Assembly: GCA_902606525.1 (NCBI GenBank)
Contig: CACLGW010000006.1
Location: 1 to 52,070, forward strand
Direction of reading: 5' to 3'
Source of the DNA: an uncultured Bacteroidota bacterium
GTDB lineage: Bacteria; Bacteroidota; Bacteroidia; Flavobacteriales; Flavobacteriaceae
DNA length: 52,070 nt
Shown: one piece after another, positions 17,688 to 28,400 of the stretch
Layout of the letters: every line of letters begins with the position of its first letter
Position numbering within the stretch: the first letter of the stretch is position 1
Translations under genes and position numbers: made by a program
Notes under the pieces: model-generated
Databases searched by the model: none
Told to the model about the DNA's origin: nothing
The model's input: only the letters and a program-made list of their open reading frames with translations

Positions 17688-18944
17688 ATGAATTCTTTCA
17701 AATTAGAAAAATATTTAATAAAAGTCTTTGAAGAAAATGGTATGTCAACTTTTTTAGCGGAAAATTTGACCCTAATTTTATTATTTATATCGATTCTTTT
17801 AGTCGGAAGAATAATATTTTGGATTTCCCGAAAAATCATTATTAATCTTTTTAATCGAATCGCTAAACGAACCCAATCTTCTTTTGATGACTTACTATTA
17901 AAAAACAATGTTCCAAGACTGTTATCATATATCCCTTTTCTTTTTTTTGTTTTTGCATACATTCCAAATCTATTTGAATCAAAGTACATCAACTTATATA
18001 TTGGCTCTAAGAATCTAATAGAGGCTGTTTCTGTTATTCTATTGCTTAGTATAATTCGGGCTGTTTTAAAAGCCTTAAGTGACTATTTAAAAACCATTCC
18101 AGCTCTTCGAGACAAGCCTTTAGACAGCTATCTCCAAGTTGTAATGATTTTTCTCTGGTTTATGGGAGTTATATTAATTCTTTCTATCTTAACCGGGAAG
18201 GACGTTTGGAGTTTTGTTACAGCTTTGGGCGCTTTATCTGCGGTATTACTTTTTGTTTTTAAAGACACTATTCTGGGCTTTGTAGCCAGCGTTCAGATTG
18301 CAGTTAACGATACGGTTCGAATTGGAGATTGGATTAGTATGCCGAATAGTAATGCAGATGGAGATGTAATTTCAATTAGCCTTTCTTCAGTCCAGGTGCA
18401 AAATTTTGATAAAACTATAACATCAATACCAACCTATAAATTAATCTCAGATTCTTTTATTAACTGGAGAGGCATGAGTGAATCAGCTGGAAGAAGAATC
18501 AAACGTTCTTTACTAATTAAAGTAAGTAGTGTTCGTTTTCTTGAATCTGACGAAATTCAAAAATTAAATCAAATAGATCTTTTAACTAATTTTTTAAAAA
18601 AAAGGAGTCTTGAAATAGAAAATGCAAATTTTCAAAAACAGGCTAATAAAAGTTTATTAATTAACGGTAGAAACTTTACGAATTTAGGTTTATTTAGATA
18701 TTATACAGAAGCATATTTAGAAAACCATCCTATGGTAAACCCAGAGATGACTATAATGTGCCGTCAGTTGGCTCCAACTGCACAAGGAATACCTTTAGAG
18801 GTATATGTATTTAGCAAGGATAAGGAATGGAAAAATTACGAGCATATTTCAGCTGATATTTTTGATCATCTGCTAGCTTCAACAAAATTCTTTTCACTTG
18901 AGTGTTTTGAATTAAGTGCTAGCTTCCCAACAAGCAACTCTTAA
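17688..18944 (+). CDS. MscS-family mechanosensitive ion channel (YbdG-like)
   Basis: A 418-residue inner-membrane channel. Hydrophobic segments lie near 25-45, 80-100, 110-130, 145-165 and 170-200, the last being the pore helix (GALSAVLLFVFKDTILGFVASVQIA). It is followed by the MscS beta domain (NDTVRIGDWISMPNSNADGDV, then SSVQVQNFDKTITSIPTYKL). Length and the extra helices match the YbdG branch rather than the shorter MscS. It opens under membrane tension and releases solutes during osmotic downshock. It lies 26 bp after the decarboxylase-like gene and may share its transcript. A convergent terminator hairpin follows. Confidence 0.92.
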   Translation: MNSFKLEKYLIKVFEENGMSTFLAENLTLILLFISILLVGRIIFWISRKIIINLFNRIAKRTQSSFDDLLLKNNVPRLLSYIPFLFFVFAYIPNLFESKYINLYIGSKNLIEAVSVILLLSIIRAVLKALSDYLKTIPALRDKPLDSYLQVVMIFLWFMGVILILSILTGKDVWSFVTALGALSAVLLFVFKDTILGFVASVQIAVNDTVRIGDWISMPNSNADGDVISISLSSVQVQNFDKTITSIPTYKLISDSFINWRGMSESAGRRIKRSLLIKVSSVRFLESDEIQKLNQIDLLTNFLKKRSLEIENANFQKQANKSLLINGRNFTNLGLFRYYTEAYLENHPMVNPEMTIMCRQLAPTAQGIPLEVYVFSKDKEWKNYEHISADIFDHLLASTKFFSLECFELSASFPTSNS

Positions 18945-18950
18945 TAAAAA

Positions 18951-18968
18951 GGTCTGTAAATAACAGCC
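18951..18968. terminator. Terminator hairpin between convergent genes
   Basis: GGTCTGT-AAATA-ACAGCC forms a stem with a one-base bulge and a 5-nt loop. On the minus strand it is followed by TTTTT, and on the plus strand by ATTTT. It lies between the end of the channel gene (plus) and the end of the BNR-repeat gene (minus), so it can serve both, with the better U-tract for the minus strand. Confidence 0.6.
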
Positions 18969-18987
18969 ATTTTAAACATATTGATAT

Positions 18988-21900
18988 CTAATCGATGCCT
19001 TGGCCCATAATGTATGGGGCTCCAGCTTCTTTTAAATCTTTTTCAATTTCTGGTATTTTATTCTTAATTATTGAAATAACTTCGGTACGTAAATTTGCTA
19101 ATAATTTCTTGGCAATTTCTAGACTCTTCATGTGAAGTGGTGTAGGACCGTAAGAGTCTCTTAATCCTAAAGTTGCATTGTACAAATAATTATCTAAACC
19201 TGATGGATTTTTTTCACCAACTTCGCTTTTAGATGGACTTCCGGATATACTTTTTTTAATTCGAATTAAATCAGCTTTTAAACCAGCAATTTTAGGCTCT
19301 AGGGAGCCAGGAAGTATTTTTGCTATTTTTAGAGCATTTGCCATTGCCTTCTGCATCTTAATACTTTCAGACAATTCATCCTCAACAGCACTGATGTTAC
19401 TATAGAGTTCTGAAATTTCATTCAAGTAAGTATTATATTCTTCATAACCAATCCCCTTTAAAACGCCTTCACGGATTGCTTTTACTTCAAACGATACTGG
19501 TCCGTCAAGCGGAGTAACTTTGCCATTTTCAACTAAAGCTAATGAAGCCTGGTAGATGCCTGGTTTTGCTAGGGCGCCACTACGATTATATCTAGTAGAT
19601 TCGGAAGAAATAGGATAAGGATTAAAATGTGAGAAATCCCAAGCAATTCTATGACTTCCATCACTAGCTCTTTTGCTAATCTTGTTTATAACATTGCCTT
19701 CTTTATCTTGAATGGTCAAAATCACATGTGCAGGTTCTTCTTCAAGTTCTGCATCTAAAGCTTCCCACCCTGGAAAATTAATATTGGCATTTCTTTTGTT
19801 TAGTTCTATTTCTTTATCTCTTCTTATTTCCTGGGCTGTTTTATAATCATCTGCCAAATGGTAAGTAAAAACTGCTCCGTATTTTGGGTTTTTTGCAAAA
19901 TAATAATCTGCACCTGTATTGCCAATTTTACTTCTTGGAACAAACCACTTTGCAGTTCTAGGGGTGAAAAGTTTTCCTTTTTGATTCAAGTTATCTTTCG
20001 TAAACTCTCTTAAGGCGCTATAGTCGTCAAGAATAAAAAATCCGCGCCCAAAAGAAGCTGCGACTAAATCATTTTCTCGCTTTTGAATGGTCAAATCTCG
20101 AAAAGAAATAGTTGGTGCTCCATCAAGGATTTGCCACAACTTTCCACCATTTAAAGAGGTATAGATTCCAAATTCCGTAGCTGCAAAAAGTAAATTCTTT
20201 TTAACTGGATCCTGAACCATTCTCCAAATCAAAGTTCGCTTTGGTATATTACTACTTATGGAAGACCATGTTTGTCCTTTATCTGTACTTTTAAACAAAT
20301 AAGGACTAAAATCTCCCTCTTTATGATTATCTAATGATACATAAACTGTATTAGCGTCAAAAAGATCTGCTTTAATATCATTTATAAAACTTCTAGGTGC
20401 AAGCCCCAAATTAGTTACAGGGATTTCTCTCCAAGAATCTCCTCCATTTTCCGAAACCTGAATAAATCCGTCATCTGTTCCAGCATAAAGCAAACCTTCC
20501 TGAATAGGAGATTCAGCAAGTGAGGTAATGGTATTATAGTTTGACATAGCACCAACATCCCAAGCATTGTCCCAGCTTTGTTTTCGTCCCATAATGGGCA
20601 ATGTAAGCCTATCTTCATTTCTAGTAAGGTCTCCAGAAACTGGCTCCCAATCATCACCCCTACTTTCAGATTTCCATACTCTGTAAGAAGCAAAATATAA
20701 TCTTTTAGGATTATGAGGGCTTACTAAAATAGGAGCATCCCAATTAAAGCGTTCGTGAGGTTCACCCTCTCTAGCTTTTGGCTGAATAGAAACTTTCTCT
20801 CCGGTAGTTAAATCTACACGAAATAAAACACCTTGTTGATATTCACCGTAAATAATATTATTATAAACAGGATCAGTTGCAGATTGATGTCCGTCAGCAC
20901 CAAGGGTTTTATACCAATGTTTATTTGCAATTCCTTCTTGCTCGTCAGTCGCTGAAGGACCTCCAGCTGAACCATTATCTTGGGTTCCACCAAAAATATG
21001 GTAAAAAGGTTTCGCATTATTGACAGCTACTTTGTAAAACTGTGTAAGAGGAAGATTTTTCACGTAACGCCAAGTTTCAGCAAGATCAAAAGATTCATAA
21101 ATACCAGCATCAGTTCCTAACATTATATAATCTGGGTCATCTTTTTTAAATACAATGGCATGATTATCTGAATGCTTATCCTTTTCTTTAAGTTGTACAA
21201 AAGTTTTACCTCCATCTTCAGAGGTAAGAACCCTAACATTCATCAAATATAGTCTGTCAAATTGATGAGGACTTGCATACAATTCTTGATAGTAATGCGG
21301 TCCTGTACCTCCAGAAACAGTGTTTGACATTTTTTCCCAAGATTCACCCCGGTTTTCAGAACGATAAACAGCTCCAGATTTACGATCTAATTCTATAGCA
21401 GCATATACGACATCTGGGTTTTGAGGAGAGATTGCCAATCCTATTTTACCCATATTTCGCCTTGGTGAATCGTCATCGTCTATTATACCATCATTATTAG
21501 AATCAGGATTATTTGGTAATCCAGTTTTTAATATTTTCCAGTTATCACCAGCATTATCAGAACGATAAATAGCAGTTCCAGGACCCCCTCCCATCAGTGC
21601 GGCTACAGTTCTATGTCTGTCCCATGTAGCTGCGTATAAAATATTTGGATTTCGGGGATCAATCATGATGTCGGTAACACCTGTCCATTGGTTATTTCCC
21701 AATACTTTTTTCCATGAAGAACCTCCATCAATTGTTTTATATAGGCCACGTTCTCCACCTTTGGTCCAAAGAGGACCTTGAACTGCCACCCAAACTATAT
21801 TGGAATTATCAGGATGAACTATTATTTCAGAAATATGTTCAGACTTCCCTAAACCCATATTAGTCCACGTCTTTCCTCCATTTTCACTTCGGTATATACC

Positions 21901-22290
21901 ATCTCCGTAGGCTACATGCCTTCCTCCAACATTTTCACCTGTCCCAACCCAAACAATCTCAGGATTAGAGGGGTCTAAGGTTATGCATCCAGTTGAATAA
22001 GATGATTCATTGTCAAATATTGGAGACCAAGTAGTTCCCGCATTTACGGTTTTCCAAACTCCAGATGATCCGGTAGCAACATACCATATACTTTCATTTT
22101 CTGGATGGAATTTTATATCAGCAATTCTACCAGATAAAAAGGCAGGACCGACATTTCGTAATTGAAACGCATCTAGTGAAATTGTTTGGGGCGTGTAATT
22201 AGTTTTATTTTTTTTCTTTTTTTGTGCATCCAATGATTGGATGGGAGCTAACAATAGTAGTGTCAACAGTGGACTGATTAAAGATTTCAT
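18988..22290 (-). CDS. Secreted BNR/Asp-box beta-propeller protein (VPS10/sortilin-like, 'glycosyl hydrolase' family)
   Basis: An 1100-residue exported protein with signal peptide 1-22 (SLDAQ). At least nine Asp-box repeats of the S-x-D/N-x-G-x-x-W type are visible (for example SENGGKTW, TIDGGSSW, SDNAGDNW, SENRGESW, SEDGGKTF, SENGGDSW, STDKGQTW), which implies two stacked beta-propellers up to about residue 760. An acidic loop (DSNNDGIIDDDD, about 265-276) looks like a thrombospondin/EF-hand calcium site. The C-terminal third is a beta-domain (NKISKRASDGSHRIAWDF) followed by a helical tail. Such proteins are often annotated as glycosyl hydrolases without proof. Catalysis is not demonstrated by sequence. 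It is flanked by a divergent secreted metalloprotease gene. Confidence 0.85.
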   Translation of the reverse strand: MKSLISPLLTLLLLAPIQSLDAQKKKKNKTNYTPQTISLDAFQLRNVGPAFLSGRIADIKFHPENESIWYVATGSSGVWKTVNAGTTWSPIFDNESSYSTGCITLDPSNPEIVWVGTGENVGGRHVAYGDGIYRSENGGKTWTNMGLGKSEHISEIIVHPDNSNIVWVAVQGPLWTKGGERGLYKTIDGGSSWKKVLGNNQWTGVTDIMIDPRNPNILYAATWDRHRTVAALMGGGPGTAIYRSDNAGDNWKILKTGLPNNPDSNNDGIIDDDDSPRRNMGKIGLAISPQNPDVVYAAIELDRKSGAVYRSENRGESWEKMSNTVSGGTGPHYYQELYASPHQFDRLYLMNVRVLTSEDGGKTFVQLKEKDKHSDNHAIVFKKDDPDYIMLGTDAGIYESFDLAETWRYVKNLPLTQFYKVAVNNAKPFYHIFGGTQDNGSAGGPSATDEQEGIANKHWYKTLGADGHQSATDPVYNNIIYGEYQQGVLFRVDLTTGEKVSIQPKAREGEPHERFNWDAPILVSPHNPKRLYFASYRVWKSESRGDDWEPVSGDLTRNEDRLTLPIMGRKQSWDNAWDVGAMSNYNTITSLAESPIQEGLLYAGTDDGFIQVSENGGDSWREIPVTNLGLAPRSFINDIKADLFDANTVYVSLDNHKEGDFSPYLFKSTDKGQTWSSISSNIPKRTLIWRMVQDPVKKNLLFAATEFGIYTSLNGGKLWQILDGAPTISFRDLTIQKRENDLVAASFGRGFFILDDYSALREFTKDNLNQKGKLFTPRTAKWFVPRSKIGNTGADYYFAKNPKYGAVFTYHLADDYKTAQEIRRDKEIELNKRNANINFPGWEALDAELEEEPAHVILTIQDKEGNVINKISKRASDGSHRIAWDFSHFNPYPISSESTRYNRSGALAKPGIYQASLALVENGKVTPLDGPVSFEVKAIREGVLKGIGYEEYNTYLNEISELYSNISAVEDELSESIKMQKAMANALKIAKILPGSLEPKIAGLKADLIRIKKSISGSPSKSEVGEKNPSGLDNYLYNATLGLRDSYGPTPLHMKSLEIAKKLLANLRTEVISIIKNKIPEIEKDLKEAGAPYIMGQGID

Positions 22291-22384
22291 AAAAGATTTG
22301 TTTTACATAACCTAAATTACTATTTAATTTGTGCTTTAACAATTGAATTCATTGATTTTTTAGATATTGTAATAAAAAAATATA

Positions 22385-24724
22385 ATGAAAATTAGAATTT
22401 CTTTTTTAAATATTATTTTCTGTTTTAACACCTTGTTAGCAGCACAAAATATTGATAATGATCTAGACAAATCAATTGATTCATTGACAAAAGGTCTGAA
22501 TAAACAAAAAGGGCTTATTACTTATTATGGGAAAGAAAATAAAATATTTTTTGGAATCAATAAGGATTTATTAAATAAAGACCTACTGATGGTTACTCGA
22601 TTTGTCCAATTTCCATCTAATTTTCAAGCCTACCAAAATGCAGGATCAAAAACTAGTGAGCAACTCATTCATTTTATTAAAAAAGATAATCAAATACTCA
22701 TTATTCAAAAAAGCTATACAAACATCGCTAATATTGAAGATCCTATTGCTAAAAGTGTTGCTCAAAACAATTTTCCTCCAATTTTAGTGGCCTTTCAAAT
22801 AAAAAACACTGAAAAAGATAATTTTTTAATTGATGTCAGTAATTATTTTAATAACGACTCGCCTGGCTTTAATATTTTGAGTACTACACAAAAAAAGCAA
22901 TTTGGTATAGGAAGTGTAGATTCAAAGAGAAGTTTTATTGATAAAGTTAAGAGTTTCCAAGAAAATATAGAGATAACTCATACATTAACCTACAAAGCAA
23001 GCAAAGCTCCCAAGGATAACCTAACTAAAACAATTAGCTTTCAAATCAACCATTCAATTATTTTATTACCCAACGATCTTATGCCTGTACGGTATTTAGA
23101 TCCAAGAGTGGGATGGTTTAATTTAAAGAAATTTAACTATAGTTCTGAAGCACTAAAATCCGATGAAATATCTATAATACAGCGTTGGCGTCTTGAACCA
23201 AAAGACAAGGATGCCTATTCTGAGGGTGAGCTTGTGGAACCAATTAAACCAATAATTTATTATTTAGACCCAGCAACTCCTCGTAAATGGCTTCCATATT
23301 TTAAAAAAGGAATTGAAGACTGGGCTAAAGTATTTGAAAAAGCAGGATTTAAAAATGCAATTATTGCAAGGGAAATACCTACAAAAGATGAAAATCCTGA
23401 TTTTAGTTTAGAAGACGTTCGCTATTCTTCTGTCCGTTATGTAGCAACAACCACAAGAAATGCTACAGGACCGCGTGTTTCTGATCCTCGCACTGGTGAA
23501 ATATTAGAAAGTGATATTATTTGGTACCATAATCATCTGCGCTCATATCGAAATCGGTATTTGTTAGAAACAGGTGCAGCAAATCCAAAAGCCAGAACAT
23601 TGGACACACCAGAAGAAGAAATTGGGGAAATGATACGGCGTGTTATTTCTCATGAAGTTGGTCATGCTTTAGGGCTGCCACATAATATGAAAGCAAGTTC
23701 TGCTTATCCGGTTGATTCACTGAGATCTGGATCTTTTACACAAAAATATGGTATCGCAACTACTATTATGGATTATGCACGCTATAACTATATTGCTCAA
23801 CCAGGTGATAAAAATATTCGTTTTATTCGACAATTGGGCCCTTATGATGATTATTCCATAGAATGGGGTTATAGATATTTTCCTATGGAAACTTCAGAAA
23901 CTGAAAAAGTTTTTTTGAATAAAATGGTAAATGATAGGAGTATGAAACCCTTATTTATGTTTGGTTCAGGTGGAAATGATCCTAATGCTCAAACTGAAAA
24001 CATCGGTGATGACCCTATTAGGGCAAGTATATATGGTTTAAAAAATCTAGAAATTGTTGCAAATAATTTAGATGAATGGACTACAATTAATGGTCAGTCA
24101 TACGAAGATCTTAATGAATTGTATAATGAGATGATCTCTGTTTATAGAAGGTACGTTTATCACGTCATTAAAATGATTGGTGGAATCAATGAAACCATAA
24201 TGGTTAAAGGGCAAAAAAATATACCTTATAAAAATTTGAGCTATTCGGAACAAAAAAGAGCATTACATTTTTTAGATAAACATCTATGGACTACCCAAAA
24301 CTGGTTGATAGATACTGAATTGATTTCGAAAATCAAAAAAGAAGGAGTGTTGAAAACAATACAAAACCTTCAATACGCAGCATTAAATCAAATTTTAAGT
24401 GTTAAGCGATTGAATCGATTGCTTTCCTCAGAATTAACCCTAGTAAACAAGGGACTAGATCCTCATGAACTCATAAATCATTTATATTTAAGTTTTTTTG
24501 AATCAGATGCTCCATTAGATAAATTTCACATGGTTCTTCAGATTCGTTTTACACAAATTATTAAATCTCTTTTATCTGAAAAAAATTTAAATCCTATTAT
24601 AAAAACCTCTATATTAAAATTTCAAAAAAATATTCACAAAAAAGCAATAAGACAAAGCAAAAAAGGAACATTTTCTACAAAGAATCATTACAATTATCTA
24701 ACTGAAATTTCAGAATCACTCTAG
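22385..24724 (+). CDS. Secreted zinc-dependent metalloprotease (DUF5117/DUF5118 type)
   Basis: A 779-residue protein with a signal peptide ending LLAAQ near residue 20. The zinc site HEVGHALGLPHN (H423, E424, H427, H433) is the extended metzincin motif HExxHxxGxxH. The segment before it (RYSSVRYVATTTRNATGPRVSDPRTGEIL, across about 346-375) and a downstream MDYARYNYIAQPGD form the conserved catalytic region. The N-terminal part fits the DUF5118 and DUF5117 modules seen in Bacteroidota proteins of this type. It is probably a periplasmic or exported peptidase. It is transcribed away from the BNR protein gene, and TerB-like follows after 18 bp. Confidence 0.9.
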   Translation: MKIRISFLNIIFCFNTLLAAQNIDNDLDKSIDSLTKGLNKQKGLITYYGKENKIFFGINKDLLNKDLLMVTRFVQFPSNFQAYQNAGSKTSEQLIHFIKKDNQILIIQKSYTNIANIEDPIAKSVAQNNFPPILVAFQIKNTEKDNFLIDVSNYFNNDSPGFNILSTTQKKQFGIGSVDSKRSFIDKVKSFQENIEITHTLTYKASKAPKDNLTKTISFQINHSIILLPNDLMPVRYLDPRVGWFNLKKFNYSSEALKSDEISIIQRWRLEPKDKDAYSEGELVEPIKPIIYYLDPATPRKWLPYFKKGIEDWAKVFEKAGFKNAIIAREIPTKDENPDFSLEDVRYSSVRYVATTTRNATGPRVSDPRTGEILESDIIWYHNHLRSYRNRYLLETGAANPKARTLDTPEEEIGEMIRRVISHEVGHALGLPHNMKASSAYPVDSLRSGSFTQKYGIATTIMDYARYNYIAQPGDKNIRFIRQLGPYDDYSIEWGYRYFPMETSETEKVFLNKMVNDRSMKPLFMFGSGGNDPNAQTENIGDDPIRASIYGLKNLEIVANNLDEWTTINGQSYEDLNELYNEMISVYRRYVYHVIKMIGGINETIMVKGQKNIPYKNLSYSEQKRALHFLDKHLWTTQNWLIDTELISKIKKEGVLKTIQNLQYAALNQILSVKRLNRLLSSELTLVNKGLDPHELINHLYLSFFESDAPLDKFHMVLQIRFTQIIKSLLSEKNLNPIIKTSILKFQKNIHKKAIRQSKKGTFSTKNHYNYLTEISESL

Positions 24725-24742
24725 CCTTAAAAAATTAAAATT

Positions 24743-25168
24743 ATGTCATTATCTAACCTATATACTTCAAAATTCAAATCAAGAAATAGAGATCATTTTG
24801 CAGCGATTGTCCGAATAGCTTTAGCAGATGGAAAAATTTCAAATCAAGAACAAGCTTTTATAAATCGCACCGCTATTAATCTTGAAATTGATGAGTCTGA
24901 AGTTGCTTCTATTATTGAAAATATTGATAATTACCCAATCAATCCACCTGTTTCAAAAAAAGTACGCCTTGAGCGATTATATGATTTAGCTAGAATGGTT
25001 TTTGCAGACCATATAGCTGATGAAGAAGAAAAAAAATTAATTTATCGATTAGTTATAGGCTTAGGTTTTGATCTAAACCAAGCTAACTCAATTGTCGAAA
25101 AGTCCTTTGAAGAGATATTAAAAGGGTCTGATGAAGATGAATTCATTTCTGCATTTTCAACTTTATAA
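24743..25168 (+). CDS. TerB-family (tellurite resistance-like) protein
   Basis: A 141-residue all-helical protein. It contains the TerB-type acidic pair ALADGKISNQEQAFI (about 29-43) and ADHIADEEEKKLI (about 88-100), each shaped like a metal-coordinating helix-loop-helix. The family is named for tellurite resistance but is widespread, and its role outside Ter operons is unclear. No other ter gene is present. It follows the metalloprotease by 18 bp, and its 3' end overlaps the convergent small membrane gene by 26 bp. Confidence 0.8.
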   Translation: MSLSNLYTSKFKSRNRDHFAAIVRIALADGKISNQEQAFINRTAINLEIDESEVASIIENIDNYPINPPVSKKVRLERLYDLARMVFADHIADEEEKKLIYRLVIGLGFDLNQANSIVEKSFEEILKGSDEDEFISAFSTL

Positions 25169-25346
25169 TAATTGCTTCCCCTATAATACAAATACCGGTA
25201 TTAAATACAACTAAAGCAGAAGTTCCCCAATAAAACCAATTAAAATTATTTTCAATTTTAAATATTATGGCTTCGCCTAATAGAGAGAGCCCAAAACCAG
25301 AAAGCAAAAGTCCACTAATTGAATATAAAAGCCACTTATTTCTCAT
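25143..25346 (-). CDS. Small two-helix membrane protein
   Basis: A 67-residue protein with two hydrophobic segments (about 6-28 and 38-60) separated by a charged, aromatic turn (KIENNFNWFYWGT). The two halves resemble each other (GLSLLGEAIIFK and GICIIGEAIIIK), suggesting an ancient duplication or a hairpin with pseudo-symmetry. I recall similar small proteins in other Flavobacteriaceae, which supports it being real. No function is known. It overlaps the tail of the TerB-like gene by 26 bp on the opposite strand and is 74 bp downstream of the cytochrome maturation gene on its own strand. Confidence 0.65.
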   Translation of the reverse strand: MRNKWLLYSISGLLLSGFGLSLLGEAIIFKIENNFNWFYWGTSALVVFNTGICIIGEAIIIKLKMQK

Positions 25347-25420
25347 TTTTTATATGAATTTAATTAAACTTCTTTATTAAAATTACTCATACACTTCAAA
25401 TACAATTAATAAATAATTGT

Positions 25421-28400
25421 TTAGCTGAGTTTTTTTGACTTAAAATAAGAAGAAGTTCCTAAAAGTGCAATTATAAAAATTGAATAATACACGAAGTTTG
25501 GAGTAATAATTTTGTCACCACTTGCATATGAATGAAGTCCTACCAAATAAAAATTTACTCCGAAATAGGTCATTAAAATACTTGCAAAAGCTACTATACT
25601 CATTAAATTAAAAATCCATGGGCCACGAAGTCCAGGAATTAACCGCATATGAATAACAAAAGCATATATCATAATACTTATCAAGGCCCATGTCTCTTTT
25701 GGATCCCAGCCCCAATATCTTCCCCAACTCTCATTAGCCCACATTCCTCCTAAAAAATTTCCTATAGTAAGCATTATCAATCCAACAGTGATTGCTAACT
25801 CATTAATTATAGTAAGCTCTTTGATTTGTAATTTTATTTTTTGTTTATTCTTATTTGTAATAATTAACATCAGAAATAAAGAGACACCACCTATTATCAT
25901 TCCCAAAGCAAAAGGTCCATAGCTTCCAACAATTACTGCTACATGAATCATCAACCAATAACTATCCAAAACAGGAACAAGATTGGCAATAGCAGGATCC
26001 ATCCAATTCCAATGGGCAATCATTAAGATCATTCCTACAACAAAAGAAGTAGAAGCCATTGTTAAGGCAGACTTACGACCAAAAGCTAATCCAAAGAACT
26101 GAGTAGCCCAAGCTACATAAATCATCGATTCATATGCGTCACTCCATGGTGCATGGCCAGATATATACCAACGAGATATAAGTCCAGCAGTATGAAATAT
26201 AAAAATGACTACCATAATAACTTGAAAACCACTTACCAAAAGTGAAATAAAGCGATTTGACTTAAAAATTTGTACAATTAAAACAAGAAAAAATAAAGTT
26301 CCTACATAAATATACCAAGTATACAAGTTTTTAAATATATCATATTTATTATATGAGATTTCTGCTTTTATCTTATCCTCAGTGGGAATGACTTCACTTC
26401 CAAACTTTTTTTGAAAACCATGAATACTTTCCAATAGATTATCTGCCTGTTTATAATCTTGATCTTCTTGAGCAAGTCGCAAGGACTGAAAGTAAAGAGG
26501 TAAAATATTTCGAACGTATAATGAGTCTTTACCGATAAAATTAGATTCTCCTAGTTCTGGATAAGAAACCCATTTGTTATTAACATCATTGGGAATGGGG
26601 AAAATCCGCATCACTTTTCCCTCCAAAGCAGAATATAAAAGATTAACTCGGCGATCTAACTCAATAAAATCTTTTTGAAACTGATTCGGAACAGATGCAC
26701 GGTAAGCATCTTCTAAAGGAATAGCGAGTTTATAATTACCTTGTAGATCAAAAAAAGAAAGCAAAGGTGCATACTTTGCTTTTTTGTTAATTCCAATAAG
26801 CATTCGAATACTGTCATTCCCACGCTTTAAATAAATCAAAGGAACATTATACCAAACAGCAGGATTGTTCATTATAGATAATAATACTTGATCCGAGTTT
26901 AAATCTTTGTAAGTATCCCTTTTGCTTACCTTTCGAAGAAGTTCTGAAGAAAAAGTATTTGCTGGCTTCATTCTTCCACCAGAGTCTTGAATGACCAATT
27001 CACCAAATTTACTTGCATGTACTTCAGAAAAAGCATCTGCCCTAATAATTGAGTCAAAATCAATTGCCCCTTGTTGGAATTGACCTAAAGCTTGAGCGTT
27101 TAAATTAAATGATTGTAAAATAAAGAATATAATGAAAGATCCCAATGCTCTTTTTTTTTGGTTTATTTTATCCAGAGCATTAGAAAGATTTTTGAATCTT
27201 GTCTTTCCTATGAAAAATATTCCAATCATACTTAAATACAATAAAATATATCCCAGATATGTTATGTATGTTCCCCACCAGTCATGGTTTACTGAAAGAA
27301 TGGTTCCCTTTTCATCTGGATTAAAAGATGCTTGGAAAAATCGGTAGCCCTTGTGATCCAAGACATGGTTCATATAAATGTCATAATCAAAAGGTTCTTT
27401 GTCCTCTACCCTAACCTTACTCATAAATGACGCATAACTCTTTTCTGTTCCAGGATATTTTTCCGCAATAAAGTCATTAAGCTTTATTGCAAACGGTAAT
27501 TCCAAAGCTAAAGAACCAAACTGTAAATAAAAATCTAATCCTCCAACGGAGACTTTTTTGGGGTCATTAGTAACTCCTTTTCCACCAAGTAAAGTGATTA
27601 TATCAAAATCACCTTTAGACTCTACTTGTAGTCGAAGTGCATTTTGAACAGCTTCTCCCTGATTATCTGCCTTTACAATGTCAATTCTGCCACGAAGTGC
27701 CGGTTCAGGAATTACAAATTGAAAATTGGGCAGCGTATATAATGAACGTAATTGGAGGGGAGTTTTAGTTTCAGCTTCAATATCACCTTCGAATTGATCA
27801 GCCATACGCATATATTTTCCAGCAAAGGGAGATTTTATTGTATATAGACCGTCTTTAAGTGTAATATTAATAGCTCCCTCTTGAGGACGATTTAATGTGA
27901 ATAAAATATTATGAATATTTGCAATTTCACCTTCTTTAAGATAGTGATCATGGCGGTTACCATCTCCCGCTTCAACAATTTTGAGGTAACGTTCTCCTTT
28001 ATCGTCCAGCACTAAACCCTCAGTAGCATTCTCGATAAAATCAACATAAGAAACCGTAAATTCTTGTCCGTTAAAATCATTATTCCACAAAAATTCATTT
28101 TTTGCGTGTTCGGATAATAATAGGTCATCCTCAAGTTTCTTTCTTCTTGGCTGTCCATCAATTTCACCGTCAATATATATTGTTAGGTAGGTCTTATCAG
28201 ATAGTATTTTACTTTCAGTCATCCCTTCACGAATAGGCATAACACCTTCATAGCCAATATAACGAGTAACAAAAGCTCCTAAAAGAATCAAAAGAAATGA
28301 AAGGTGTAGAAGTAATACTGCCCATTTTTCCCTTTTATATAGGCGATATTTAAAAATATTACCACAAAAATTAATTGCCATAAAAACCATGATAAGCTCA

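Noticed and set aside
20415-21017. Shorter open frames (92 and 67 codons) within the BNR-repeat gene
   Set aside because: They are alternate frames of a repeat-rich gene with well-defined Asp boxes and have no start context or protein character of their own.
24743-25168. TerB-like gene as evidence of a tellurite resistance cassette
   Set aside because: No terA, terC, terD, terE or terZ gene is nearby. Single TerB proteins are widespread without tellurite linkage.
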